Made by a program: the position numbers and the translations under genes. This document shows positions 6,943 to 14,222 of a DNA stretch of 14,294 nucleotides, one piece after another (positions within the stretch are counted from its first letter, which is position 1; each line of letters opens with the position of its first letter). Source of the stretch: CAIRDP01 sp037134895 (GTDB lineage: Bacteria > Bacteroidota > Bacteroidia > Bacteroidales > FEN-979); NCBI GenBank assembly GCA_037134895.1, contig JBAXLI010000090.1, positions 1 through 14,294 of the forward strand, written 5' to 3'. Below the pieces are notes generated by a model that saw only the letters and a program-made list of their open reading frames with translations, did no database searches and was not told where the DNA came from.

Positions 6943-7239
6943 ATGGCTAGATACTTGTTGACCATTGGAGCTGTAAAAGACCTGGAGGAGATTTGGATTT
7001 ATACATTTGAGCATTGGTCGGTTGAACAGGCCGACAGATATTACACTTTAATAATTGATGAAATAGAGTTTCTCTCATCCAATCCTGCTTCGGGACAGTT
7101 GATGGATCACATTAAAGAAGGATACAGAGCTTCAAAAGTGAAATCTCACCTGGTGTTTTATAAAATCACAGGCGACAAAACCATTGAAGTTGTAAGAATT
7201 CTTCATGAAAGAATGGATGTGGAAAACAGAATGAAATAG
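6943..7239 (+). CDS. parE: ParE-family toxin (RelE/ParE superfamily)
   Basis: 98-residue toxin of the RelE/ParE fold. Typical members poison DNA gyrase; the target here is inferred from family only. The pattern fits: two N-terminal helices (AVKDLEEIWIYTFEHWSVEQ, residues 10-29, continuing to about 45), then the core around PASGQLMDHIKEGYRASKVK (48-67) and the strand block SHLVFYKITGDKTIEVVRIL (68-87), ending with the usual HERMD. It appears full length. The gene starts 2 bases after the antitoxin stop and is co-transcribed with it. No terminator hairpin is evident downstream. Confidence 0.87.
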   Translation: MARYLLTIGAVKDLEEIWIYTFEHWSVEQADRYYTLIIDEIEFLSSNPASGQLMDHIKEGYRASKVKSHLVFYKITGDKTIEVVRILHERMDVENRMK

Positions 7240-7301
7240 GGCCTTCTCATTGAACAATTTTCCCCTGTGGTATGTTCTTTTTGAATATCAAATCAAAAAC
7301 C

Positions 7302-7330
7302 CGTAATTCGTAATTCGTAATTCGTAATTC
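7302..7330. repeat. Heptanucleotide tandem array, unit CGTAATT, 4 copies
   Basis: Four exact copies start at 7302, 7309, 7316 and 7323, plus one base. The array lies between parE and tRNA-Pro, and its right half overlaps the place where the -33 element of the tRNA promoter should be. Confidence 0.9.
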
Positions 7331-7344
7331 TTTTCTTACCTTTG
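7314..7344 (+). promoter_or_regulatory. Promoter of the tRNA-Pro/tRNA-Thr unit
   Basis: TACCTTTG at 7337-7344 matches TAnnTTTG exactly. Nineteen bases upstream is TTCG (7314-7317), an imperfect TTTG supplied by the heptamer array. The tRNA begins 17 bases after the box, leaving a short 5' leader for RNase P. Confidence 0.55.
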
Positions 7345-7361
7345 CCGCCCTAAAATGATCT

Positions 7362-7435
7362 CGGGATGTAGCGCAGTTGGCTAGCGCACCACGTTCGGGA
7401 CGTGGGGGTCGGAAGTTCGAGTCTTCTCATCCCGA
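7362..7435 (+). tRNA. tRNA-Pro (anticodon CGG)
   Basis: Full cloverleaf of 74 bases. The acceptor arms CGGGATG (7362-7368) and CATCCCG (7428-7434) pair perfectly. The D-arm is closed by GCGC/GCGC. The anticodon stem CCACG/CGTGG encloses loop TTCGGGA, giving anticodon CGG at 7396-7398, with G37 typical of proline tRNAs. The T-arm GGAAG-TTCGAGT-CTTCT contains one G-U pair. Discriminator base A; the CCA end is not encoded. It reads CCG codons. Confidence 0.95.
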
Positions 7436-7442
7436 CAACAAT

Positions 7443-7467
7443 GAAGGCGATCCTTGTGGTCGCCTTC
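7443..7467 (+). other. Hairpin between the two tRNA genes
   Basis: GAAGGCGA (7443-7450) and TCGCCTTC (7460-7467) are exact reverse complements with a 9-base loop. The hairpin lies 7 bases after tRNA-Pro and 7 before tRNA-Thr. Only a weak T-rich tract (TTCTTA) follows, so it may be a partial terminator, a processing signal, or a 3'-end stabiliser for the first tRNA. Confidence 0.6.
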
Positions 7468-7474
7468 TTACACT

Positions 7475-7547
7475 GCCACTTTAGCTCAGTTGGTAGAGCA
7501 GCTGATTCGTAATTAGCAGGTCGAGGGTTCAAGTCCCTTGAGTGGCT
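7475..7547 (+). tRNA. tRNA-Thr (anticodon CGT)
   Basis: Full cloverleaf of 73 bases. The acceptor arms GCCACTT (7475-7481) and GAGTGGC (7540-7546) pair with one G-U. The anticodon stem GCTGA/TTAGC encloses loop TTCGTAA, giving anticodon CGT at 7508-7510, which reads ACG. The T-arm has the usual GGTTCAAGTCC core. CCA is not encoded. It is probably co-transcribed with tRNA-Pro, since no separate promoter box is seen between them. Confidence 0.95.
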
Positions 7548-7608
7548 CACACATATTCAACCACTTACAGGAATGTACGAGGCCTGGCATGAAGATCTCT
7601 TGGCCAAC

Positions 7609-8031
7609 TTAATATTTTTTTGCAATGCATTCACAGTAATAACAATTCCCATTATGAACACATATGGGGTTCCCACACTTGTGGCAGACCCAGCGAGTGT
7701 TCTCGATTTCCATAAATCGGGCTAACCCCAAGTCTCTGATTCCATTGAGATTTTCACTCATGCTCATGGAATACTTGGTTCGATAACGTTTATCCAGGTT
7801 CTTTAATCTCGTACATGGATATTTTTTACACTGGAAGCAGAACTGAGAACCTTCTGGTCGGTCAGTACAGTTCTTTATTTTGCAAATTGAGCAATGTTTA
7901 GCCCTCTGAGGAGATTCAATGTTGCAACCGACACATCTATTCCTTTTTCTTAGATAAGCCATACAGATGCCACAATTCATGCCGCAAGGGGCAATCAGGA
8001 TGGAAGGGATGTTGGTGTGATTTGCTTTCAT
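7609..8031 (-). CDS. DUF3795-like cysteine-rich protein
   Basis: 140-residue protein with 17 cysteines. The N-terminal block APCGMNCGICMAYLRKRNRC (14-33) followed by GC is the hallmark of DUF3795 proteins. More pairs follow: CSIC (47-50), CFQC (65-68), CHKC (116-119), and C130, C133, C135 near the end. The spacing suggests several metal sites, zinc or iron-sulfur; which one cannot be told. No function is established. It is the last gene of the minus-strand run, 25 bases after the small zinc-ribbon gene, and converges on tRNA-Thr. Base composition looks more AT-rich than the phosphatase and ATPase genes, so it may be an independent unit rather than part of their system. Confidence 0.7.
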   Translation of the reverse strand: MKANHTNIPSILIAPCGMNCGICMAYLRKRNRCVGCNIESPQRAKHCSICKIKNCTDRPEGSQFCFQCKKYPCTRLKNLDKRYRTKYSMSMSENLNGIRDLGLARFMEIENTRWVCHKCGNPICVHNGNCYYCECIAKKY

Positions 8032-8056
8032 GGTATTTTCTCTGAATAAAAATCTA

Positions 8057-8374
8057 TCAGATCACGGCAGATGGTCTTACTTCATTTTGCAGGAAATCCT
8101 TTAGATCCTGTTCGTTTCCAAATCGTAACACATCATCTTCGGTTACACGTCCGGGAGAAAGAAGAAACCCCTGAATATAATCGGTCGCTTTTATATCTTT
8201 TAAACGTCCGTTACCCCTGACTTTTAAGATATTCAGGATCTGATCTCCGGTGGTTGCGCATTGCAGCCGGCAAACAGGACATTCCCAAAAGTCCATGCTA
8301 TTGGTCAGCATGACAGATTTTTTGCCTTCGGTGAGGCATTGCGGGCAATACCCGTCACTGGTCTGGCTGAACAT
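8057..8374 (-). CDS. Small zinc-ribbon protein of unknown function
   Basis: 105 residues, family not recognised. The N-terminal third carries CPQC (10-13) and CPVCRLQC (32-39), a probable single zinc ribbon. The remainder, from about residue 44, is a mixed helical region with no motif I know. No signal peptide or membrane segment. It starts 21 bases after the PP2C stop on the same strand and is probably co-transcribed. Given that the FHA and AAA+ proteins of this run also carry zinc ribbons, it may be an accessory of the same system; this is context only. Confidence 0.6.
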   Translation of the reverse strand: MFSQTSDGYCPQCLTEGKKSVMLTNSMDFWECPVCRLQCATTGDQILNILKVRGNGRLKDIKATDYIQGFLLSPGRVTEDDVLRFGNEQDLKDFLQNEVRPSAVI

Positions 8375-8395
8375 AAAATTTATCGCGTTTGAATG

Positions 8396-9394
8396 TTATC
8401 CTTTTCTATGGAAAAACCCGCCTTTTTTCTCGCTTTTTTTCATCGCAAAGAATTTATCGGTCTGAGGTGGTTCGGCGTCCTTGACTTGGGTCTCAACAGA
8501 TCCTTCTGCGTTTTCTTTCACTTCCTCAGGTTTTTTAGCTGCTTCCTCTGACTCCCCGCCTGCTTCTTTTGCCGTAATCTCAGTTTCCTTAAGCGTTTCT
8601 CCGTTTTCTGCTTCTTCTATCACTCCGGTGATTGTTTCAACCGGCTTCACCACCTCTTTAAACCCTATTAGTACTACCGAAACATTGTCTTTTCCTCCTG
8701 CCTGCTTTGCTTGCCCGACCAGCTGTGTGGCATCGGCATGTTGTTCAAGCAAAGACTCTATGCGATCGTCACTAAGCATATCGTTCAATCCATCAGAACA
8801 AAGGATAAAAAGATCGTCGTCAAAGACAGTTTCGCTTATCTCGGTGAAATCAATAAAAACCTCATCTCCTCCGCCGATGGAGTTGCATATCATATTTGAA
8901 GGGGCCGTCGGATCAACCATTTCGCGCATGGAATGATCGCTCGATACCTGGGAAAGTATCCCTCCCCTGAATCGGTACAAACGGCTGTCACCTGCATTAT
9001 ACCAAAAGATCCTGCTCTCATACACCAGCAGACCTACCAGGGTTGTCCCCATGTTCAGAAAAGCCGGGATCTCTTTCCCCTTGGAGACGATCTCCGCATG
9101 GATCATCCCAATCCATTCATTGAAAAGTGTTTTCAGTTCATCAAAGGATAATCCCCTGTTCAATCCATGAGCGAATTCATCAAGGCTCTGAACCACCAGT
9201 TCGCTGGCAAACTCCCCCCCGTTATGACCGCCCATTCCGTCAGCGACGGCAACCACTGCGGGAAATCCTTCCATGGGCTCGAGCTGCAGCTGCAATTTGT
9301 CGTCGCGGATCATTTCCCCCTGGACCAGCACCATGTCTTCGTTGTTTTCCCGAACACAACCTGTGTCACTGAATGCATCGATGGACAAAATCAT
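8396..9394 (-). CDS. PP2C-family Ser/Thr protein phosphatase with charged C-terminal tail
   Basis: Metal-dependent phosphatase that removes phosphate from serine/threonine in proteins, cytoplasmic. The catalytic domain spans about 1-245 with every metal-binding motif visible: RENNED (15-20), ADGMGGH (51-57), MGTT (115-118), GDSRLYR (135-141), SDHS (152-155), CSDGL (199-203) and GGKDNVSV (233-240). It should be active. Residues 250-310 form a low-complexity Glu/Lys/Ala/Thr-rich tail, and the last 20 residues are basic with two FF pairs (residues 315-316 and 327-328). Such a tail is not part of the enzyme fold and could be a docking segment. It lies 36 bases after the FHA gene and 21 before the zinc-ribbon gene. 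Next to a phosphopeptide reader its likely job is to reset threonine phosphorylation of the AAA+ or FHA partner; no kinase is seen in the window. Confidence 0.9.
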   Translation of the reverse strand: MILSIDAFSDTGCVRENNEDMVLVQGEMIRDDKLQLQLEPMEGFPAVVAVADGMGGHNGGEFASELVVQSLDEFAHGLNRGLSFDELKTLFNEWIGMIHAEIVSKGKEIPAFLNMGTTLVGLLVYESRIFWYNAGDSRLYRFRGGILSQVSSDHSMREMVDPTAPSNMICNSIGGGDEVFIDFTEISETVFDDDLFILCSDGLNDMLSDDRIESLLEQHADATQLVGQAKQAGGKDNVSVVLIGFKEVVKPVETITGVIEEAENGETLKETEITAKEAGGESEEAAKKPEEVKENAEGSVETQVKDAEPPQTDKFFAMKKSEKKGGFFHRKG

Positions 9395-9430
9395 AGCGAT
9401 TGAAAATTACGGGTTAATCAACGGTGTTTA

Positions 9431-10021
9431 TCAGGCATCCACAAGGAATTCCAGATCGGCGATAGTCACTTTTGTTCCCATGTACAAAGCCTGAGGTACA
9501 TTGGGCTCGAGTTTTTGATTATTTACAAGGGTTCCGTTGGTTGATCCCAGGTCGGTGATAGTCCAGAAGCCCTGGGGACTCAGATCAAAACGTGCATGAG
9601 TGCCTGAAATATATCCCTGTGAGGCGAGCAATGGGGCATACGGACCGTTCTTGCGCCCGATGATGGCGCCATGCTGTGCGGCGAGCCGGATGCCCGAGCT
9701 TTTGCTAACCAATACAGGAGCTGCTGTTTTCGCTGGTTCGCTCGGCCGGCGTATGGTTCCCTCAACATTAACCTCAGCTTTCGGGGATGGAGTGGGGGTA
9801 ACTGCCGGGCTTGGAGCAGGAGTAACAGCCGGGCTTGGAACAGGAGCAACTTCCGCCGCTTTTTGTTTAACAGTAATCAATACAGTACCGCATTTTGTAC
9901 AACGGTTTCCTTTTCCAAACGTAGTGCATTGCGGACATATCTTTAATTCCTGTCCGCATTGGTCGCAGTAAAAGGAATCCTGTTCGATCTCCACTTTACA
10001 TTTAGGACAATCTATCATCAT
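9431..10021 (-). CDS. FHA-domain protein with two N-terminal zinc ribbons
   Basis: 196 residues in three parts. First, a tandem zinc ribbon: C5, C8, C19, C22 and C29, C32, C41, C44. Second, a Pro/Ala/Ser/Thr-rich linker (about 58-104) with repeats of SPAVTP. Third, a C-terminal FHA domain (about 110-194) with the phosphothreonine-binding residues GR (122-123), S139 and H142 in SGTH, and STNG (160-163). FHA domains read phosphothreonine, so it probably recruits a phosphorylated partner, with the zinc ribbons acting as a second docking point. The gene lies 12 bases after the AAA+ gene and 36 before PP2C, an arrangement pointing to one operon. Two tandem ATG codons (10021, 10018) are possible starts. 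No membrane segment. Confidence 0.88.
   Translation of the reverse strand: MMIDCPKCKVEIEQDSFYCDQCGQELKICPQCTTFGKGNRCTKCGTVLITVKQKAAEVAPVPSPAVTPAPSPAVTPTPSPKAEVNVEGTIRRPSEPAKTAAPVLVSKSSGIRLAAQHGAIIGRKNGPYAPLLASQGYISGTHARFDLSPQGFWTITDLGSTNGTLVNNQKLEPNVPQALYMGTKVTIADLEFLVDA
9798..9845. repeat. 24-bp direct repeat in the linker of the FHA gene
   Basis: Two adjacent copies, 9798-9821 and 9822-9845, differ at two positions. They encode the repeated SPAVTPAP/SPAVTP units of the linker. A degenerate third copy may precede them. Length variation between strains would alter linker length without breaking the frame. Confidence 0.75.
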
Positions 10022-10033
10022 TTCTCTCCCTTT

Positions 10034-13000
10034 TTACACGTTTATTTTAAGATCTTCACTGCGGATGATGACCAGCTCTTCCTTGTCAAATCCCGGCATA
10101 TTGTAAATTTTCTGCAAACGGTTGCTCTGCATAGTTATCGTATGCTCGAACAATTTGCGTACATCCCTGGCATTAGCAAAATTCCGGTCCTTGTTCCGCA
10201 CCATCTCGTCGAAAATTCCTGGTAATAAGCCATCCGCAGATTCATCAAGTTTCATTTTCTTCTTCTTCACCATTGACCTGAAGATTGTTGCCATCTCAAC
10301 AGCTGAATAATCGGGAAAATGAATCGTGCTCTGGAAACGGGAGGGCAATCCGGGGTTTGAATCCAAAAACTTCTCCATTTCCCTGGTATACCCTGCCACA
10401 ATACAGATGAACTTGCCTTTGTCGTCTTCGAGCCTCTTCAATAAGGTGTTGATGGCCTCCTGGCCGAACTCATCCTGAGATCCGCCGTTTAGATTGTATG
10501 CCTCATCGACAAAAAGCACGCCGCCAAGGGCTCTGTCGATCAACTGATTGGTTTTTATGGCAGTTTGACCTGAGAACCCTGCCACCAGACCGCTTCGGTC
10601 GGTTTCGACAAGATGTCCCCTCGATAGAATTCCGAGAGACCTGAATACCTCTGCCATGATACGTGCAACGGTGGTTTTACCCGTTCCGGGATTTCCCGAG
10701 AAGACGAAATGTGAGCTCGTGAAGGTCTTTTCTCCTCCTGCCATGGCTCTTTGTCTTTCCATATTGAGGACCGACACCAGGTTTCTCACCTCGGTCTTGA
10801 CGCTCTCCAGCCCGGTAAGGGTATTGAGTTCACCTAAAACTTCACTCACATCCAGTTCCTTCGATTTTTTCACCGGAATATCATCCGGCTGAATAGTGAT
10901 CAGGGCTTCATCGGTTTGTAATTCCGGTAGAAGATCCGAAAGCCGGGTCGACATGCGCTGGGTGGTCTCGTCGAATAGTTTACGCATTTCACGCGCATTT
11001 CCGAAGTTCTTGGATTTGGCTTCCAGCTTCTGGTCAATGGCTTTGCGCAATTGTTCCAGGGTTTCGGCGGGCATGACGAACTTTTTCTTTTTAACCAGGC
11101 TGATGAAGATCTCCTGCAACTCATCCGCAGTGTAATCATCAATATTCAGACGATGTGTGATCCGGCTTTCTATACCGGGGTTCACTCTCACAAACTGTTC
11201 CATCTCGGTCTGGTATCCGGCCAGGATTACCACGAACTTGCCCCGGTCGTCTTCCATCCTTTTCATCAGGGCTTCAATAGCTTCGGTACCACCCTGGTCT
11301 TTCCCTCCTCCCTCGCTTACAGGAGCCAGGGTATAGGCTTCATCAATAAAAAGGATGCCTCCCATAGCCCGGTCGCATAGCTTGTTCACCGTATCGGGTG
11401 TTTCACCCGAATACTTGCTGACGATCAGGCTGCGGTCGGCCTCTATGACTTTACTGTTAGGCAGCAGGTGAATGGCTTTAAAGATCTCTCCCAGCTTCCT
11501 GGCAATAGTGGTTTTGCCGGTCCCCGGGTTTCCCGTAAGCATCAGGTTCAGGGCAAGGATCTCTGCCCCCGACAGCCCACGCTCCATCCTCATCCTGTTA
11601 AATTCGACCTGCCGGGCCATCGCTTTGATGGCTTCTTTCACAGCTGTCATCCCCACAAATTCATCCATCTCGGCCATGATCTGGTCCAGGGTTTTTGCTT
11701 TTGCTGTTTCTTCGGCCGTGATATCGGCGAGGGTGATCACGTTAAGCATCTCAGGATTGAATTCAGGTTTCCCGAATAAAGCCGACAGCCTTTGACCCTG
11801 GCGGGCCACAGCAAGTTCAAACGCTTTCACTACCTCACGTGCATTCCCGAAGTTCTTGTCACGCGAAATATACATGCTGTCGAAAAAGTTCCTCAGGCTG
11901 GCATCTGCATCAGCATCAAGTTTCAGTTTTTTCCTGGCAGCCAGGTTTCTGAAAATTTCGGTGAGTTCATCCGGTTTATAATCCAGGAACTCGATGCTGC
12001 GGTTAAAACGGGATTGCAGTCCGGGATTGGATGCAATAAAATTATGCATCTCCTTTGTATACCCGGCCACAATGCAAATAAACTTGCCCTTATCATCAGA
12101 AAGCCTCTTGAGCAAGGTATCGATGGCTTCTTTCCCGAAAGAATCCTGGTCGCCTGTGATCAGGTTGTAAGCTTCGTCAATAAACAGCACTCCGCCCATT
12201 GCCGAATCAACCAGCTGGTTGGTTTTTATTGCAGTCTGTCCCTGGAAGCCTCCCACCATACTGCTGCGGTCGGCCTCGATCAGATGCCCCCTCGAAAGCA
12301 GTCCGAGTGATTTGAACACATCGGCCATGATCCTGGCAACGGTGGTTTTCCCCGTTCCCGGGTTCCCCGTAAAGATAAAATGCAAACCAAGCTGGGTTTT
12401 TTCTCCTCCTTTCATCTGTCGTTGTCTTTCCATATTCAGGAAAGAAACCAGGCTGCGAACCTCGTCCTTCACGTTTTGCAATCCTGTCAGCTCATTCAGG
12501 CCTTTCATGCATTCATTCAGATCCACTTCCTTAGGCTCTTCCCAGGGGATATCAGCGGCCGTAATGGTTTGCAGCATCTCGTCAGTCGGATTCAGGATCT
12601 TGTTCAAACGGGCCGAAAGTTTACCGGTCGTTTCTTCGAACAGCTTCCTCATCTCACGGGCATTGGCAAAACTTCTGTCACGGGCCTCATAGATCTTCGT
12701 AACTGCCTTTTTCAGCCTCTCTTCGGCCGCTTCTTCCAGCAGATACTTCTTCTTTTTGATCTGGACCTTATAAATCTGCAACAACTCTTCAGGAGTGTAA
12801 TCCTCTATATGCAAAAACCGGTCGAAGCGGCTTTTCAATCCGTCATTCGCCGAAAGGAAATTATTCATCTCATTTTGATAACCGGCAGCGATCACCACAA
12901 ATTTATCCCGGTCATCTTCCATCCTTTTCATCAGCTTCTCGATAGCCTCCTGGCCCTGCTTGTCTTTTTCCCCGGCCGCACTCTGAGGCGCCAGCGTATA

Positions 13001-14218
13001 GGCTTCATCAACAAACAGTATCCCTCCCATGGCTTTGTCGCAAAGCTCATCTACCAGCTTGGGAGTTTCCCCGGTAAACTGGCTCACCATTTTAGCGCGG
13101 TCCACCTCGACCACGTTGCCGTTATCCATGAACCCTATGGCTTCAAAGATCTCGCCAAGCTTGCGGGCAATTGTCGTTTTGCCAGTTCCGGGATTCCCGG
13201 TAAGAACCATATGCATTGAGGGGCGTTCAGCAGCAGCCAGCCCCCTTTCGGCTCTTTCCTGAAAGGTCTTTACTTTTTGGGCTATTTCGCGGATGGCCGA
13301 TTTCACATTATCCATCCCGATGAACTCGTTGAGTTCGGCCAGGATCTGATCAAGAGTCCTTTCCTCGGGGACGTATCCTTTGATGTCTTCGGGCAGGATC
13401 GTCAGATCGCTGGTGCTGGACTTGGTCCGGTTTAGCTGTGATGTAAAGATCTCTTCTGCTTTTTCGGCTGCCAGGTGACCGTTCCCAAAGGAATCATCGC
13501 GGGTCTTAACGGCATACCTGAACTGGGCAGTAAGTTTCTTGTAAGCCTCTTCACCCAGGGTAAGACCGAAATATTTATCTCGCAGTATCTGAATACAGAT
13601 CTCCCTCAGCTCTTCAAAGGTATAGTCAGGAAGGCGGAACAGGTAACGGAAACGGTTACGTACCGCGGGATTGGAAGCCAGGAAATTGTCAAATCCTCCC
13701 TCAAGGCCGGCCAGAACAACCACGGGATCATTTTCCCATCGCCCCATCTCGATAAACAACTTATCCAGTTTGTTGATGTCGTTGGAATACCCGTCGGGTA
13801 AAAGCTTTTGGGCATTGTCGATAAACAGGATACCACCTTTGGCTGCTTTAATGTTCCTGTCCCAGTCTTTGACAAAATTGTCATAATCCACTGCATCCAC
13901 CATATGAATAGCCGGGGAGGTGATGATCCCGTTGGCAAAGAACAACTCCTGGAGTGTGTTTCCAAGGGTGGTTTTTCCTGTCCCGGTGTTTCCGATGATA
14001 AGTGAGTTCATGCTCAGGCGTATATTTTTTCCGCCTGCCGATGAACGCTGTTTCAGTGATTGGTAGGTGTTGATGAGCGACTGGATTTCTTTTTTCACTT
14101 CGGTCATCCCTACCAGCTTATCCATCGACTGGCCCGATGTGCCCGCCATCGACACTCCGCACCATTTACAAAATTTTGCAGTGTCGCGGTTTTGTTTGTT
14201 ACAGTTTTCGCAGAGCAT
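10034..14218 (-). CDS. Giant zinc-ribbon protein with five CbbX/SpoVK-type AAA+ modules
   Basis: 1394 residues. An N-terminal zinc ribbon (C3, C6, C17, C20) is followed by five AAA+ modules of the CbxX/CfqX (CbbX, SpoVK, EccA-like) group. Walker A motifs lie at 76-84 (GNTGTGKTT) and at 341-349, 618-626, 896-904 and 1175-1183 (all GNPGTGKTT). Modules 2-5 have intact Walker B pairs (D404-E405, D681-E682, D959-E960, D1238-E1239), an aromatic-x-Gly pore loop (FTGET, FQGQT, YSGET, FSGQT) and the sensor-2 NAR/NARD block. Module 1 reads FIDN (132-135), lacks the pore loop, and has NGH where NAR is expected, so it should bind but barely hydrolyse ATP. Modules 2 and 4 resemble each other, as do 3 and 5: a two-module unit of about 556 residues was duplicated. 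Family members remodel protein complexes by threading. Substrate unknown. It starts 4 bases after the upstream gene and ends 12 before the FHA gene. Confidence 0.9.
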   Translation of the reverse strand: MLCENCNKQNRDTAKFCKWCGVSMAGTSGQSMDKLVGMTEVKKEIQSLINTYQSLKQRSSAGGKNIRLSMNSLIIGNTGTGKTTLGNTLQELFFANGIITSPAIHMVDAVDYDNFVKDWDRNIKAAKGGILFIDNAQKLLPDGYSNDINKLDKLFIEMGRWENDPVVVLAGLEGGFDNFLASNPAVRNRFRYLFRLPDYTFEELREICIQILRDKYFGLTLGEEAYKKLTAQFRYAVKTRDDSFGNGHLAAEKAEEIFTSQLNRTKSSTSDLTILPEDIKGYVPEERTLDQILAELNEFIGMDNVKSAIREIAQKVKTFQERAERGLAAAERPSMHMVLTGNPGTGKTTIARKLGEIFEAIGFMDNGNVVEVDRAKMVSQFTGETPKLVDELCDKAMGGILFVDEAYTLAPQSAAGEKDKQGQEAIEKLMKRMEDDRDKFVVIAAGYQNEMNNFLSANDGLKSRFDRFLHIEDYTPEELLQIYKVQIKKKKYLLEEAAEERLKKAVTKIYEARDRSFANAREMRKLFEETTGKLSARLNKILNPTDEMLQTITAADIPWEEPKEVDLNECMKGLNELTGLQNVKDEVRSLVSFLNMERQRQMKGGEKTQLGLHFIFTGNPGTGKTTVARIMADVFKSLGLLSRGHLIEADRSSMVGGFQGQTAIKTNQLVDSAMGGVLFIDEAYNLITGDQDSFGKEAIDTLLKRLSDDKGKFICIVAGYTKEMHNFIASNPGLQSRFNRSIEFLDYKPDELTEIFRNLAARKKLKLDADADASLRNFFDSMYISRDKNFGNAREVVKAFELAVARQGQRLSALFGKPEFNPEMLNVITLADITAEETAKAKTLDQIMAEMDEFVGMTAVKEAIKAMARQVEFNRMRMERGLSGAEILALNLMLTGNPGTGKTTIARKLGEIFKAIHLLPNSKVIEADRSLIVSKYSGETPDTVNKLCDRAMGGILFIDEAYTLAPVSEGGGKDQGGTEAIEALMKRMEDDRGKFVVILAGYQTEMEQFVRVNPGIESRITHRLNIDDYTADELQEIFISLVKKKKFVMPAETLEQLRKAIDQKLEAKSKNFGNAREMRKLFDETTQRMSTRLSDLLPELQTDEALITIQPDDIPVKKSKELDVSEVLGELNTLTGLESVKTEVRNLVSVLNMERQRAMAGGEKTFTSSHFVFSGNPGTGKTTVARIMAEVFRSLGILSRGHLVETDRSGLVAGFSGQTAIKTNQLIDRALGGVLFVDEAYNLNGGSQDEFGQEAINTLLKRLEDDKGKFICIVAGYTREMEKFLDSNPGLPSRFQSTIHFPDYSAVEMATIFRSMVKKKKMKLDESADGLLPGIFDEMVRNKDRNFANARDVRKLFEHTITMQSNRLQKIYNMPGFDKEELVIIRSEDLKINV

Positions 14219-14222
14219 AATT

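Noticed and set aside
7350..7550. Minus-strand frame of 66 codons across the tRNA genes
   Set aside because: It overlaps both tRNAs completely; such translations appear as spurious proteins in databases and are not genes.
7548..7608. Terminator between tRNA-Thr and the convergent DUF3795 gene
   Set aside because: Only short GGCC/GGCC and AGTGG/CCACT pairings are seen, with no convincing stem or T-run for either direction.
12380..13219. Open frame of 279 codons antisense to the AAA+ gene
   Set aside because: Composition is that of an antisense shadow (Phe, His and Gln rich), and the AAA+ modules on the other strand are unequivocal.
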